Assembly (NCBI GenBank): GCA_900466945.1 | Contig: UBNV01000006.1 | Coordinates: 310,001 to 374,000 of the forward strand | Direction: 5' to 3' | Length of the DNA: 64,000 bases | From: Hyphomicrobiales bacterium | GTDB taxonomy: Bacteria > Pseudomonadota > Alphaproteobacteria > Rhizobiales > Rhizobiaceae | Shown: one piece after another, positions 7,920 through 16,481 of the stretch | How the letters are laid out: each line of letters opens with the position of its first letter | Numbering within the stretch: position 1 is the stretch's first letter | Notes under the pieces: generated by a model | The model's database searches: none | The model's input: the letters and a program-made list of their open reading frames with translations, nothing else | What the model was told of the DNA's origin: nothing | Made by a program: the position numbers and the translations under genes

Positions 7920-10637
7920 ATGAACATGCAATCCAGGCCGGATGCGGCCAAGAACACCAATGAACCGATCCTTCTGTCCGTCGAGGGCATGACCTGCGCC
8001 TCCTGTGTGCGGCGGGTGGAAAAGGCCGCGGCATCAGTGCCAGGGGTCGCGGAAAGCGCGGTGAATTTTGCCACGGAGACGCTGTCGGTACGGCCGGGTC
8101 CCGGCTTTTCCGCCGGGGCTCTGCTCGCCGCGATCGATGAGGCCGGCTACGAGGCCAGGGCAGAGACGCTGGTGCTGGAGGTCGAGGACATGACCTGCGC
8201 ATCCTGTGTCTCGCGCGTCGAGAAGGCGCTGAAGTCGGTGCCGTCGGTGGAGACGGCAAGCGTCAATCTGGCGACCGGGGAAGCGGTGGTGACGGTGCTC
8301 GGGGGCGTTTCGGCCTTGCCGGCGCTGACCGCCGCCGTCGCAAAGGTGGGTTATGTTGTCAGGCTTTCGGGCGTGGATGGCGCATCCGCTATCGCGGGCG
8401 ACGAAAGCATCGGCGGCGAAGCATCCGCTCCCGCCGGGCCGGGATCTGCCGCTGGTGCGGCACCCGCTTCCGGACATTCCGCCGGTTCGGCGGGCGATAC
8501 CCGTGAGGCACGGCGCGAGAAGGAAATTGCCGGACTGAGACGCGATTTCCTGATCGCGCTGGTGCTCACCCTGCCGCTGTTCATCGTCGAAATGGGCGCG
8601 CATCTCTATCCGCCGTTGCATCATGTGCTGATGGATGTTTTTCCCGGTAACTCGCTGTATCTCTTGCAGTTTGCCCTGGCGACGGCGGTGCTCGCCGGCC
8701 CCGGCCGGCGGTTTTACATGAAGGGCGTCCCGGCACTCTTCCGGCTTGCGCCTGACATGAATGCGCTCGTCGCGATCGGCACCGGGGCGGCCTATCTGTA
8801 TTCGCTGGTGACCACGTTTGCGCCCGGCCTGCTGCCGGTGGAGGCGCGGCACGTCTATTATGAAGCCGCGACCGTCATCGTCTCGCTGATCCTGCTCGGG
8901 CGGTTGCTGGAAGCACGGGCCAAGGGCCGCACCGGGGCCGCGATCCGCAAGCTGGCGGGGCTTCAGGCGAAGACCGCGCGGGTCGAGCGCGAAGGCGCAA
9001 CGCGGGACGTGCCGCTCGCCGACGTGAGACTGGGCGATGTCGTCGTGATCAGGCCGGGCGAGCGCATTCCGGTCGACGGACGGGTGATCGATGGAGCGAG
9101 CGCCGTCGACGAGGCGATGATTTCGGGCGAGCCGATCCCGGTCGAAAAGGGCGAAGGCGCCACCGTCATCGGCGGTACGGTCAACGGCTCCGGCTCCTTC
9201 CGCTTCGAGGCGACGGGCATCGGTGCCGACATGATGCTTTCGCGCATCATCCGCATGGTCCAGGAGGCGCAAGGGGCGAAGCTGCCGATCCAGAAACTGG
9301 TGGATGAAGTCACGGCCTGGTTCGTGCCTGCGGTCATCGCGATTGCCGCCGTTACCTTCCTCGTCTGGCTGATCCTCGGCCCTGAACCCGCCTATACCCA
9401 TGGTCTGATCGCGGCCGTCGCCGTTCTGATCATTGCCTGCCCCTGCGCCATGGGGCTTGCCACGCCGACCTCGATCATGGTCGGCACGGGCCGCGCGGCC
9501 GAACTCGGCGTGCTCTTCCGCAAGGGCGAGGCGCTGCAGAGCCTTTCGCAGATCGACTGGGTGGTGATGGACAAGACCGGCACGATCACGGCCGGCAAGC
9601 CCGAGGTGACGGAAATCGTCACGGCAGAGGGTTTTGAGGAGAGTGAGGTGTTGAGGCTGACCGCGAGCCTCGAGGCGCGTTCGGAACATCCGCTGGCGGA
9701 TGCGATCGTCCGGGCTGCCGAGGCCCGGGGGATCGCGCTTGCTGCTGTCGAGAATGTCGAGGCCGTGGCGGGTTTTGGCGTCACCGGCTTGGTCCAGGGG
9801 CGGCAGGTTGCGGCAGGCGCTGATAGGTTCATGGTGAAGCTTGGAGTGATGCCACAAGGTCTCTCCCCCCTTGTGGGGGAGATGCCCGGCAGGGCAGAGG
9901 GGGACTTGTCTAACTCCGACCTGCGCACCGCCGTCACCCGTCTCGCCGACGAAGGCGCAAGCCCGCTCTATATCGCCATCGACGGAAAACTCGCGGCGGC
10001 CATTGCGGTGGCCGATCCGATCAAGGCGACGAGTGCGCGGGCGATCGGGGCGCTCAAAGCCCGCGGGCTGAAGGTCATGATGGTGACCGGCGACAACAGG
10101 CGCACGGCAGAGGCCGTGGCGAGAAAGGCCGGCATCGATGCCGTTATCGCGGAAGTTCTGCCCGAGGGAAAGGTGAGCGCGATCAAGGACCTGCAGGCGA
10201 AAGCTGCGCGCGTCGCCTTCGTCGGCGACGGCATCAACGACGCGCCGGCGCTGGCAACGGCCGATGCCGGGATCGCCATCGGCACGGGCACGGATGTGGC
10301 GATCGAAAGCGCCGATGTCGTGCTGGTCAACGGCGACCTGATGGGCGCCTTGCATGCGATCGAACTGTCGGACCGGGTGATGGGCAATATTCGCCAGAAC
10401 CTGTTCTGGGCCTTCGGCTACAATGTGGCGCTGATCCCGGTTGCGGCGGGCATTCTGTATCCGGTCTTCGGCATCACCTTTTCGCCTATGCTGGGGGCGG
10501 CGGCTATGGGGCTGTCCAGCGTCTTCGTGCTGACGAATGCGCTGCGGTTGAAGAAGGCGAGGGTGACGGAAACCGTCTCGCCCCTTGCGGGGGAGAAAGC
10601 AAACGGAGAACGAGACCATGACGATGAACATCGGTGA
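7920..10637 (+). CDS. copA: Cu+-exporting P1B-type ATPase
   Basis: A 905-residue P-type ATPase that exports Cu+ across the inner membrane (called actP in some rhizobia). Two N-terminal heavy-metal domains carry MTCASC (near residues 24 and 91). The metal-transport motif is CPC ([12 protein letters not shown], near 507), phosphorylation motif DKTGT near 551, SEHPLADAI near 590 and [10 protein letters not shown] near 769. I start at 7920 because GAGGTGA precedes it and because transcription from the promoter at 7869-7900 would begin near 7907, downstream of the alternative ATG at 7902. Residues about 647-664 are encoded by a short intergenic-type repeat lying in frame within the ATP-binding domain. 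Confidence 0.95.
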   Translation: MNMQSRPDAAKNTNEPILLSVEGMTCASCVRRVEKAAASVPGVAESAVNFATETLSVRPGPGFSAGALLAAIDEAGYEARAETLVLEVEDMTCASCVSRVEKALKSVPSVETASVNLATGEAVVTVLGGVSALPALTAAVAKVGYVVRLSGVDGASAIAGDESIGGEASAPAGPGSAAGAAPASGHSAGSAGDTREARREKEIAGLRRDFLIALVLTLPLFIVEMGAHLYPPLHHVLMDVFPGNSLYLLQFALATAVLAGPGRRFYMKGVPALFRLAPDMNALVAIGTGAAYLYSLVTTFAPGLLPVEARHVYYEAATVIVSLILLGRLLEARAKGRTGAAIRKLAGLQAKTARVEREGATRDVPLADVRLGDVVVIRPGERIPVDGRVIDGASAVDEAMISGEPIPVEKGEGATVIGGTVNGSGSFRFEATGIGADMMLSRIIRMVQEAQGAKLPIQKLVDEVTAWFVPAVIAIAAVTFLVWLILGPEPAYTHGLIAAVAVLIIACPCAMGLATPTSIMVGTGRAAELGVLFRKGEALQSLSQIDWVVMDKTGTITAGKPEVTEIVTAEGFEESEVLRLTASLEARSEHPLADAIVRAAEARGIALAAVENVEAVAGFGVTGLVQGRQVAAGADRFMVKLGVMPQGLSPLVGEMPGRAEGDLSNSDLRTAVTRLADEGASPLYIAIDGKLAAAIAVADPIKATSARAIGALKARGLKVMMVTGDNRRTAEAVARKAGIDAVIAEVLPEGKVSAIKDLQAKAARVAFVGDGINDAPALATADAGIAIGTGTDVAIESADVVLVNGDLMGALHAIELSDRVMGNIRQNLFWAFGYNVALIPVAAGILYPVFGITFSPMLGAAAMGLSSVFVLTNALRLKKARVTETVSPLAGEKANGERDHDDEHR
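9859..9910 (+). repeat. rhizobial mosaic repeat inside the copper ATPase frame
   Basis: The segment contains a CTCCCCCCTTGTGGGGGAG palindrome followed by a GCCCGGCAGGGC palindrome and GAGGGGGACTT. The same composite occurs at 42804-42850. Here it is read as [17 protein letters not shown] without breaking the frame. Confidence 0.8.
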
Positions 10638-11067
10638 AGCCTCGCATGCCTCGGGCGTTTCGGCCAAGATGATCCGCTATTACGAGGAGATCGGGCTGAT
10701 TGCGCCGGCGGGGCGCACGGCTTCCAATTACCGGGTTTATGACGCGGACAGCGTCAACCGGCTGCGTTTCGTGCGCCGGTCGCGCAGCCTCGGCTTTTCG
10801 CTGGAGGAGACGGAGCGGCTCTTGAAGCTGTGGGACGACAAGGAGCGGGCAAGCGCCGAGGTGAAGGCGCTGGCGCTTCATCATGTCGAGGAGCTGGAGG
10901 CGAAGATCGCCGAAATGCAGGCCATGCGGGATACGCTTTTCCATCTCGCCGACCGCTGCCAGGGAAACGACCGGCCGAATTGCCCGATCCTGGCCGATCT
11001 CGAAGGGCGGCCGGTGCGGCAAAACACCGCCGGGAGACCGGCAGACGAGGACTGCTGCGGGGATTGA
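10618..11067 (+). CDS. hmrR: MerR-family Cu(I)-responsive regulator (HmrR/CueR)
   Basis: A 149-residue regulator. The N-terminal winged helix-turn-helix reads [20 protein letters not shown], followed by [11 protein letters not shown] and the dimerisation helix. The metal-binding loop has two cysteines seven residues apart (CQGNDRPNC), the CueR pattern for monovalent copper, plus a C-terminal CCGD. The gene overlaps the end of the ATPase gene by 20 bases, so the two are probably co-transcribed and coupled. It should bind the 20-base-spacer promoter at 7869-7900 and activate it when Cu+ is bound. ATG 10618 follows CGGAG; ATG 10624 is also possible. Confidence 0.93.
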   Translation: MTMNIGEASHASGVSAKMIRYYEEIGLIAPAGRTASNYRVYDADSVNRLRFVRRSRSLGFSLEETERLLKLWDDKERASAEVKALALHHVEELEAKIAEMQAMRDTLFHLADRCQGNDRPNCPILADLEGRPVRQNTAGRPADEDCCGD

Positions 11068-11139
11068 CCTTGCCCCCGTGGGAAGGATGACAATCTGCAG
11101 ACGACGAGATGCGCGACGCGCGGCAAAGGAAGGACCATC

Positions 11140-11343
11140 ATGATCGGACAGACCGTCTTCAAGATCGAGGACATGACCTGCGGCCATTGCGAAAAGACCG
11201 TGGTGAAGGCGCTGGCTGAGGTCCTGCCGGGGCGCGCGGTGACGATTGATCTCGCGGCCCGCAAGGCCTTTGTCGAGGGCGATGCGGCTCTCGCCGAACA
11301 GGCAATCCGCGAGGCGGGTTACACGCCGGTGCGGGAGGTGTGA
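11140..11343 (+). CDS. copZ: copper chaperone CopZ (HMA domain)
   Basis: A 67-residue single heavy-metal-associated domain with the CxxC site in DMTCGHCEKTV and the usual end EQAIREAGYTPV. It carries cytosolic Cu+ to the ATPase encoded upstream. It follows the regulator gene by about 70 bases and completes a three-gene copper operon. Confidence 0.93.
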   Translation: MIGQTVFKIEDMTCGHCEKTVVKALAEVLPGRAVTIDLAARKAFVEGDAALAEQAIREAGYTPVREV

Positions 11344-11511
11344 GGCAATAGCCAGTAGCCGGTAACGTCGTGACAGGGCGGACAGACGGGCCGGAAGCCT
11401 GAGAAGGCGCCACGCGCGCCGGCCTGTGGCGGGACCGCGGCGGACGAACTTTTCTGCCGGATACAAGCATTTGGCCCGACTAAATTAGGGAAATATTTGT
11501 AAGCTACGCTG

Positions 11512-12774
11512 ATGATTATTCGGATGCCGCGCTGTGGGGGCTGCGGCGGACGGGGAATGACGTGCGTGAGTGAAGCAGGAGCGGGCGCCGAGCGGATCGG
11601 CGCCAGTCGGAACGGCAAAGGCGGGACGGGGCAGAAAGGGCGGCTGGACTGGCTGCTGCGCATGCCGCCCGAGGTGGAACGCGCCCACGAGCGCGACTGC
11701 GGCAGCGAGCGGGTGAAACACCTGCGCCATGCCATCATCGTCGGCCTGATCGTCTACAATATCTACAATCTGACCAGTCTCTACCTAATGGCGGACATCC
11801 AGCCCTTCACGGTGGCGATGCGCCTCCTCGTGCTCCTGCCGGGTTCGCTGGCGATTTTCCTGCTCGTGCCGCGTGTGCCGCCGGCGATCCGCGAACTCCT
11901 GCTTTTGCAGGGCATGTTCGTCGCAAGCCTTCTGCCGCTTTATCTCCTCTACATCTCGCAATCGAGCTATGCGAGTTACACGCTGGGCGAACTGCCGCTC
12001 GTGCTTCTCTTCGGCAACATGCTGCTGGTGCTGAGGTTTCGGCTTGCGCTGGTCTTCACCACCGTCACCTGCCTGACGGCCCTCTGGGTGATCCACACCA
12101 AGCCGGGGCTGGACCAGAATCTCGTCTTTCCGTTGACCGTTCAGGTCGTGACCGGGCTCTTCTTCACGCTTTACGGCAACTGGCATTTCGAGCGGCAGCG
12201 CTGTCTGACCTATCTCGCGCAATATGACGCCGAGAACCGGGCGGACCGGGCCGAGCGCCGCGGCGAAGCGCTGCGCGACCTGACCCTCACCGACATGCTG
12301 ACCGGCATCGCCAACCGAAGGCATCTCGACGAGACCCTGGACGCCTGGCTGGCCGGGGATCGGGACGTCTTGCTGATGATGGTCGATGTCGATCATTTCA
12401 AGGCCTTCAACGACCGCTTCGGCCATGTCGCCGGTGACGATTGCCTGCGTCGGATCGCCTCGGCGCTGCAGGCCTTTGCCGCCCGCCATGACGGTTTTGC
12501 CGCGCGCTATGGCGGGGAGGAATTCACCCTGCTCTTTGCCGTGGACACCGAGACCGGCGGGGCCTTTCTCGCCGACCGGCTGGTGCGCACGGTCCGCGAG
12601 CTTTCCATCCCGCATCCCGCCCGCCTCGACGGCCTGTCCGCCGTCACAGTCTCCGTCGGTTATGCAGGCACGAGGGAGAGCGGTGTACGCGAGGTGCGCG
12701 ACCTTGTGACCCGGGCGGATTTGGCGCTGTATGAGGCGAAGAGCGCCGGGCGGAACAGGTCGAAGGCGGGGTGA
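11512..12774 (+). CDS. membrane-bound GGDEF diguanylate cyclase
   Basis: A 420-residue protein. A basic N-terminal tail is followed by about six hydrophobic helices (residues about 75-230) and a helical linker rich in Arg and Glu. The GGDEF domain runs from LTDMLTGIANRRHLDE to the end, with DVDHFKAFNDRFGH and GGEEF near residue 334. Catalytic residues are intact. The RxxD inhibitory position reads RHDG, so that site looks absent. The architecture resembles the cyclase at 2926-4116. The start is uncertain, since several ATG codons precede the first membrane helix. Confidence 0.88.
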   Translation: MIIRMPRCGGCGGRGMTCVSEAGAGAERIGASRNGKGGTGQKGRLDWLLRMPPEVERAHERDCGSERVKHLRHAIIVGLIVYNIYNLTSLYLMADIQPFTVAMRLLVLLPGSLAIFLLVPRVPPAIRELLLLQGMFVASLLPLYLLYISQSSYASYTLGELPLVLLFGNMLLVLRFRLALVFTTVTCLTALWVIHTKPGLDQNLVFPLTVQVVTGLFFTLYGNWHFERQRCLTYLAQYDAENRADRAERRGEALRDLTLTDMLTGIANRRHLDETLDAWLAGDRDVLLMMVDVDHFKAFNDRFGHVAGDDCLRRIASALQAFAARHDGFAARYGGEEFTLLFAVDTETGGAFLADRLVRTVRELSIPHPARLDGLSAVTVSVGYAGTRESGVREVRDLVTRADLALYEAKSAGRNRSKAG

Positions 12775-12828
12775 AGGCCATCTCCACCTGTGTAGCGGGA
12801 GACGCAGGAGAATATAGGAAAATAATCC

Positions 12829-12857
12829 TTGACACCGTGACGGTCGTCGGATAGGTT
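12829..12857 (+). promoter_or_regulatory. candidate sigma-70 promoter
   Basis: TTGACA at 12829-12834 and TAGGTT at 12852-12857 are separated by 17 bases. It lies between the cyclase gene and the coiled-coil gene at 12958, so it would start a leader of about 90 bases containing the hairpin at 12917-12941. Confidence 0.45.
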
Positions 12858-12916
12858 TGTTGCATGATCGGAAAGCTGTGGCCGCGGGGCCTGAAGCGGG
12901 TCCGACAAGGTTTTCG

Positions 12917-12941
12917 AAGGTCCGCCATGCGGGCCTTTTTT
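12917..12941 (+). terminator. terminator-like hairpin in the leader of the 12958 gene
   Basis: GGTCCGC and GCGGGCC flank a CAT loop and are followed by TTTTTT. It would end either the upstream cyclase transcript or a short leader RNA started near 12864. It lies only 16 bases before the start codon of the next gene. Confidence 0.6.
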
Positions 12942-12957
12942 CGTTTCGGAGGGTGCC

Positions 12958-13425
12958 ATGCTGGAAGAGGATCCGCAGGCAATCGAGGCGCTGCCTGATA
13001 TCATCGAGGTGAAGGCGGCAGGGGCGGGGGATCTGGAGACGCTGCTCCTTGAATTCACCACCGAGATGCGCGCCCAGTTCGACCTCTTCAGACGCTTGCG
13101 GGCCGCTGCCGAGAGCCTCATCGACGGGGCCGACGAGGGGCTGGCCAAGCAGGCGCGCGCCGATATCAAGGCGGCGACCGATGCGATTGCGCTGATCGTG
13201 CGCACGCTGGAAAAGATCGACGCGCTGTTGCGCCAGCTGGAACGCGACCGGCTCGACGCCGAGGAGCGGCAGCTGGAGGCGCGCGATCCGGACCTCTTGC
13301 GCAGTGAGGTCGAGGCGCTGATTGCGGCCCGCGTCGAGCGGGCGGTGGCCGAGCGACTGGAACAGGCGGTGACGGCGCGGAAGATCGAGGTTTCGGGGCT
13401 GGCCGAGGGGCGGGGGCCGCCTTAG
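12958..13425 (+). CDS. coiled-coil protein upstream of GTA terminase; possible small terminase
   Basis: A 155-residue acidic protein that appears almost entirely helical, with long heptad-like stretches such as LVRSEV-type repeats around residues 70-150. No cysteine, signal peptide or membrane segment is present. GGAGG precedes the ATG at a good distance. I do not recognise a named family. Its place ahead of the GTA large terminase, its size and its coiled-coil character are what one would expect of the small terminase (RcGTA gp1, which lacks a DNA-binding domain), but two unrelated minus-strand genes separate it from the terminase. That role is inference only. Confidence 0.6.
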   Translation: MLEEDPQAIEALPDIIEVKAAGAGDLETLLLEFTTEMRAQFDLFRRLRAAAESLIDGADEGLAKQARADIKAATDAIALIVRTLEKIDALLRQLERDRLDAEERQLEARDPDLLRSEVEALIAARVERAVAERLEQAVTARKIEVSGLAEGRGPP

Positions 13426-13456
13426 CCTCGGGTAAGTTGATGCACCGGACCTCTGA

Positions 13457-13948
13457 TCAGGCCGCCCTTTCGAGCTGCGCCAGCAGCGCATCGAGCTGGA
13501 CGAACTGCTCGGGCATTGAGCCTTCCATGCCTATGCAGGCGTCGTCGAGTGCCTCCTTCGAGGGGTAGGCTTCATGCAGAACGAGGCGGGTGCCGCCGGG
13601 ATCGTCCTGGAAGGTGACCCTGGTGATCGTGGTTTCGCCGCTTTCGTCATTGGTCCAGACAAGCCGGGCATTGGGCACGACCTCGACATAGTCTCCGAAG
13701 AAGGTCATGGCTTCCGACGGGTTATGGCCGAAGGTGACGCTGTAACGGCCGCCGACCCGCAGGTCCATCTGGCAGTCGAGGATCGGCACGCCCATGGATT
13801 GTGGTGCCCACCAGAGCTTGAAGAGCTCGGGTCGGGTCCAGGCGTCGAAGACGCGCTCGACGGGTGCGGCAAAGACCCTGGTTATGACGAGGTCCGTCTC
13901 CGATATGCGTTCGACCGAGGTCGGGCCGACAGTCTCAAGCTTGCCCAT
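13457..13948 (-). CDS. SRPBCC (AHSA1-like) domain protein
   Basis: A 163-residue single-domain protein of the START/SRPBCC fold. Signature segments are VITRVFAAPVERVFDAWTRPE, LFKLWWAPQSM, DLRVGGRYSV, and TRVTFQDDPGGTRLVLHEAYPS. These proteins bind hydrophobic ligands, but their substrates are mostly unknown. Its start overlaps the end of the ArsR-family gene at 13935-14291 by 14 bases; the two form a common regulator/AHSA1 pair. Confidence 0.88.
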   Translation of the reverse strand: MGKLETVGPTSVERISETDLVITRVFAAPVERVFDAWTRPELFKLWWAPQSMGVPILDCQMDLRVGGRYSVTFGHNPSEAMTFFGDYVEVVPNARLVWTNDESGETTITRVTFQDDPGGTRLVLHEAYPSKEALDDACIGMEGSMPEQFVQLDALLAQLERAA

Positions 13949-14291
13949 CGCGGGTCTCCTTGCGGGTGAGGGTTTCGATCACGCTGTCCAAGGCGTCGAA
14001 GCGGTCGTTCCAGACCTTTCGGCGCGCTTCAATCCAGATGGCAACGTCACCGAGGCCTTCCGCCTCGAGCCGGCAGACTCGGACGCGGCCCTGTTTCTCG
14101 GATGTTACCAGCCCGGCCTCTTCAAGCAGGGCCACATGTTTTTTCATGCCCGTGAGGCTCATACCGAAGCGGTCTGCCAGCTTCGTGATCGAGGCCTGCG
14201 AGCGGCCGAGTTCTTCCAGCACCCCGCGCCGGGTGGAATCGGAGAGAGCCGCAAAGGCAGCATCGAGACGGACGACAGATTGCTGAACCAT
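13935..14291 (-). CDS. ArsR-family winged-helix transcriptional regulator
   Basis: A 118-residue regulator. It begins with LDAAFAALSDSTRRGVLEEL, continues with the recognition helix region ITKLADRFGMSLTGMKKHVALLEEAGLV, then a beta wing TSEKQGRVRVCRLEAEGL. This is the usual ArsR pattern in the non-metal branch associated with SRPBCC partners; no metal-binding CxC is present. It probably represses its own operon from the region upstream of 14291. Confidence 0.9.
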   Translation of the reverse strand: MVQQSVVRLDAAFAALSDSTRRGVLEELGRSQASITKLADRFGMSLTGMKKHVALLEEAGLVTSEKQGRVRVCRLEAEGLGDVAIWIEARRKVWNDRFDALDSVIETLTRKETRDGQA

Positions 14292-14417
14292 TTGGTTCAG
14301 TGTTTAGCATGAGGTGCGGACGGAGGCAAGCGGCAGCAAGCGTGTGGGAGTTCTTAAGAGAACCGGACGGCAAGCGCCAACGGTCAGGTAAAGAAGCAAG
14401 CTGGTGGAGGGCTGCCG

Positions 14418-15923
14418 ATGACGCCGAAATCGCTGGGCCGCTTGGGGCGAGATCGGCAGGAAGAGGGCCGGAAATCGGCCTTCGGCATCGCCGCCGATCT
14501 CGCGGGTGGGCTTGGCGCTGTTTCTGAAACGATGAATTTGGCGACGATGCATGGCACGGCGATCGCAGGAGGCATGTCTCTCGAAACGCGCAGGCGGGCC
14601 GGGTTCGCTGTCGATGACAATAGGGAAGCGTCCGACGAGATGGCAATTCGGTCCGGGTCTGATCGGCAAGCGCTCGACCTCTCGCAGCTTACCCCCTCCG
14701 ATCTCGCCTTTCTCGCCCGCGACTGGCGGCTTTTGGCGCGGCCCGAGCAAATGCCGCCCGATGGAGACTGGCGCAACTGGCTGATCCTGGGCGGGCGCGG
14801 ATCGGGCAAGACGCGGGCCGGCGCCGAATGGGTGCAGGCAAAGGTTCAGGCGGCGGGAAAGCGGACGGATCTCAGGATCGCGCTGGTGGCCGAAACGCTG
14901 GGCGATGCCCGCGAGGTGATGATCGACGGGGCCTCGGGACTGTCGCGGATCGCGCGGCGGATGCGGCCAGTGGTCGAGATTTCGCGGCGACGGCTGGTCT
15001 GGCCGAACGGGGCGATCGCGCAGATCTTTTCCTCGGAAGATCCCGAAAGCCTGCGCGGGCCGCAGTTTCATCTCGCCTGGTGCGACGAACTCGCCAAATG
15101 GAAACACGCCGACGAGACCTTCGACATGCTGCAGTTTGCGCTGCGTCTGGGCGATGATCCGCGCCAGGTGGTGACGACGACGCCACGGCCGGTGCCGCTG
15201 TTGAAACGGCTGATGGCGGACGAGGCGACCAGGCTGACGAAGATGGCGACGGCGGCGAATGCCGCGCATCTGGCGCCGGGATTTTTAGGCGCCCTTGAGG
15301 CCCGATATGGCGGAACAAGGCTCGGGCGGCAGGAGCTGGACGGCGAGCTGATCGAGGACCGGCCGGACGCCTTGTGGAAGCGCGCGCGGCTCGACGAGAT
15401 CGTGGTGAAGCTGTCGGAACCGCTCAGCCGCATCGTCGTCGCGGTCGATCCGCCAGCGGGCGGTGTGTCCGCCTGTTGCGGCATTGTTGTTGCCGGATTG
15501 AAGGAGAATGGCCAGGCGGTGGTGCTGTCGGATTGTTCGGTCGAAGGTGTGGGTCCGGCCGGCTGGGCGCGGGCTGTGGTCGCCGCCTACCGGCGGTTCG
15601 AGGCGGACCGGGTCGTGGCCGAGGTCAACCAGGGCGGCGACATGGTGCGCGCCGTGCTCGAAGGCATCGAGGCGCGGCTGCCGGTGACGACGGTTCGGGC
15701 GACGCGCGGCAAGTTCTTGCGCGCCGAGCCGGTGGCGGCCTTGTACGAGCAGGGGCGGGTGGTTCATGCGGGGCGGTTTGTCGAGCTCGAGGATCAGATG
15801 TGTGATTTCGGGCCGGAGGGATTGTCGAACGGGCGCTCGCCGGATCGGCTCGATGCGCTGGTCTGGGCGCTGACGGCGCTGATGCTGGAGGGCGGCGGGG
15901 AGCCGCGGATCAGGGCGGTGTGA
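14418..15923 (+). CDS. GTA/phage large terminase subunit (RcGTA gp2-like)
   Basis: The DNA-packaging motor. From ATG 14418 the product is 501 residues; GGAGG lies 7 bases upstream. The ATPase has GGRGSGKTRAGAEW (Walker A, near residue 125), and the acidic motif occurs in FHLAWCDELAKW. The nuclease half begins near VVAVDPPAGG and includes EVNQGGDMV and DRLDALVWAL. Large GTA terminases are usually nearer 430 residues, and an in-frame ATG at 14640 would give 427. The extra N-terminal 74 residues do not resemble a terminase. It is the first recognisable structural gene of the GTA cluster. Confidence 0.93.
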   Translation: MTPKSLGRLGRDRQEEGRKSAFGIAADLAGGLGAVSETMNLATMHGTAIAGGMSLETRRRAGFAVDDNREASDEMAIRSGSDRQALDLSQLTPSDLAFLARDWRLLARPEQMPPDGDWRNWLILGGRGSGKTRAGAEWVQAKVQAAGKRTDLRIALVAETLGDAREVMIDGASGLSRIARRMRPVVEISRRRLVWPNGAIAQIFSSEDPESLRGPQFHLAWCDELAKWKHADETFDMLQFALRLGDDPRQVVTTTPRPVPLLKRLMADEATRLTKMATAANAAHLAPGFLGALEARYGGTRLGRQELDGELIEDRPDALWKRARLDEIVVKLSEPLSRIVVAVDPPAGGVSACCGIVVAGLKENGQAVVLSDCSVEGVGPAGWARAVVAAYRRFEADRVVAEVNQGGDMVRAVLEGIEARLPVTTVRATRGKFLRAEPVAALYEQGRVVHAGRFVELEDQMCDFGPEGLSNGRSPDRLDALVWALTALMLEGGGEPRIRAV

Positions 15924-15926
15924 TTG

Positions 15927-16079
15927 TGCCGACTGGACCGATCTCCTCACTTGCGAAATCTGAAGTTTAGGCGGCTGGCGCTGGCCTCAAGCCTTCGATT
16001 TCCCTTTCTCCCCCACATGGGGCGAGGGAGCGCGCGATTGCGGCAGATTTCGCAAGCGAGGGGATCAGTTCAGTCGGCA
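15927..16079. repeat. 153-bp palindromic element with 36-bp terminal inverted repeats
   Basis: The left arm (15927-15962) and right arm (16044-16079) are inverted copies matching at 32 of 36 positions. The interior holds a smaller hairpin (GAAATC...GATTTC around 15955-16001) and a CCCC/GGGG palindrome near 16010-16025. A related but right-truncated copy lies at 27486-27590. I see no target duplication and no coding capacity. It begins three bases after the terminase stop. Confidence 0.8.
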
Positions 16080-16091
16080 ATCCCCGAAACG

Positions 16092-16119
16092 AAAAAACCG
16101 GCGCCCTTTCGGGCACCGG
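16092..16119 (-). terminator. rho-independent terminator of the 41-residue gene
   Basis: On the minus strand CCGGTGCCC and GGGCGCCGG pair around a GAAA loop, with one mismatch, and run into TTTTTT. It follows the stop at 16147 by about 27 bases. Confidence 0.85.
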
Positions 16120-16146
16120 CTTCATAAGGCAATGCGGTGGATCGGT

Positions 16147-16272
16147 TTACTTCGCCGAAGTCGACGGCTGGGCCGGCTGGCGGACCTGGCGCCATTCGTT
16201 TTCGAGGCGCTGCAGGACATGGGCCGGGATGGTCGCCGGGGCTGCGGTCTTGGTCGAAATCGTGGTCTGCAT
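16147..16272 (-). CDS. 41-residue hypothetical protein
   Basis: A small gene starting at ATG 16272, with AGGAGG ideally placed upstream. The product starts MQTTISTKTAAPATIPAHVL and ends RQVRQPAQPSTSAK, with a single predicted helix in the middle. A clear terminator follows at 16092-16119, which supports real expression. No family is recognised. It lies in the minus orientation between the GTA terminase and endolysin genes, divergent from the latter. Confidence 0.65.
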   Translation of the reverse strand: MQTTISTKTAAPATIPAHVLQRLENEWRQVRQPAQPSTSAK

Positions 16273-16373
16273 GTCTTCCCTCCTCATGCTGGAAGTATCG
16301 GCTTCCAGAACGTCTGCATGAGCGGAAAGTTCCACAGTGTTAAACCTTTGTAAATGTGAACGGACAGAGCTCT

Positions 16374-16400
16374 AAACGATTGAAATTTCTTCAATCGTTT
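16374..16400. promoter_or_regulatory. perfect 11-bp inverted repeat in a divergent promoter region
   Basis: AAACGATTGAA and TTCAATCGTTT are separated by ATTTC. The site is AT-rich and lies between the divergent genes ending/starting at 16272 and 16482. It could be an operator for either. There is no U-tract suitable for a plus-strand terminator beyond TTTT. Confidence 0.55.
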
Positions 16401-16481
16401 TAATTCCGAAGTTTTTTTCGAGGTGGTCATGCCCGAGCGTGCGACGGCGGCCGCGTCCTTCCCGACATCGAGGATTTCACC

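Noticed and set aside
8034..10667. Long open frame (877 codons) antisense to the copper ATPase
   Set aside because: The opposite strand has every ATPase motif. The antisense product is rich in Arg, His, Gly and Asp, without recognisable domains, as expected from a shadow frame at high GC.
11785..13491. Open frame (568 codons) antisense to the second diguanylate cyclase
   Set aside because: It runs through two plus-strand genes and a terminator hairpin, with a biased His/Arg/Gln composition.
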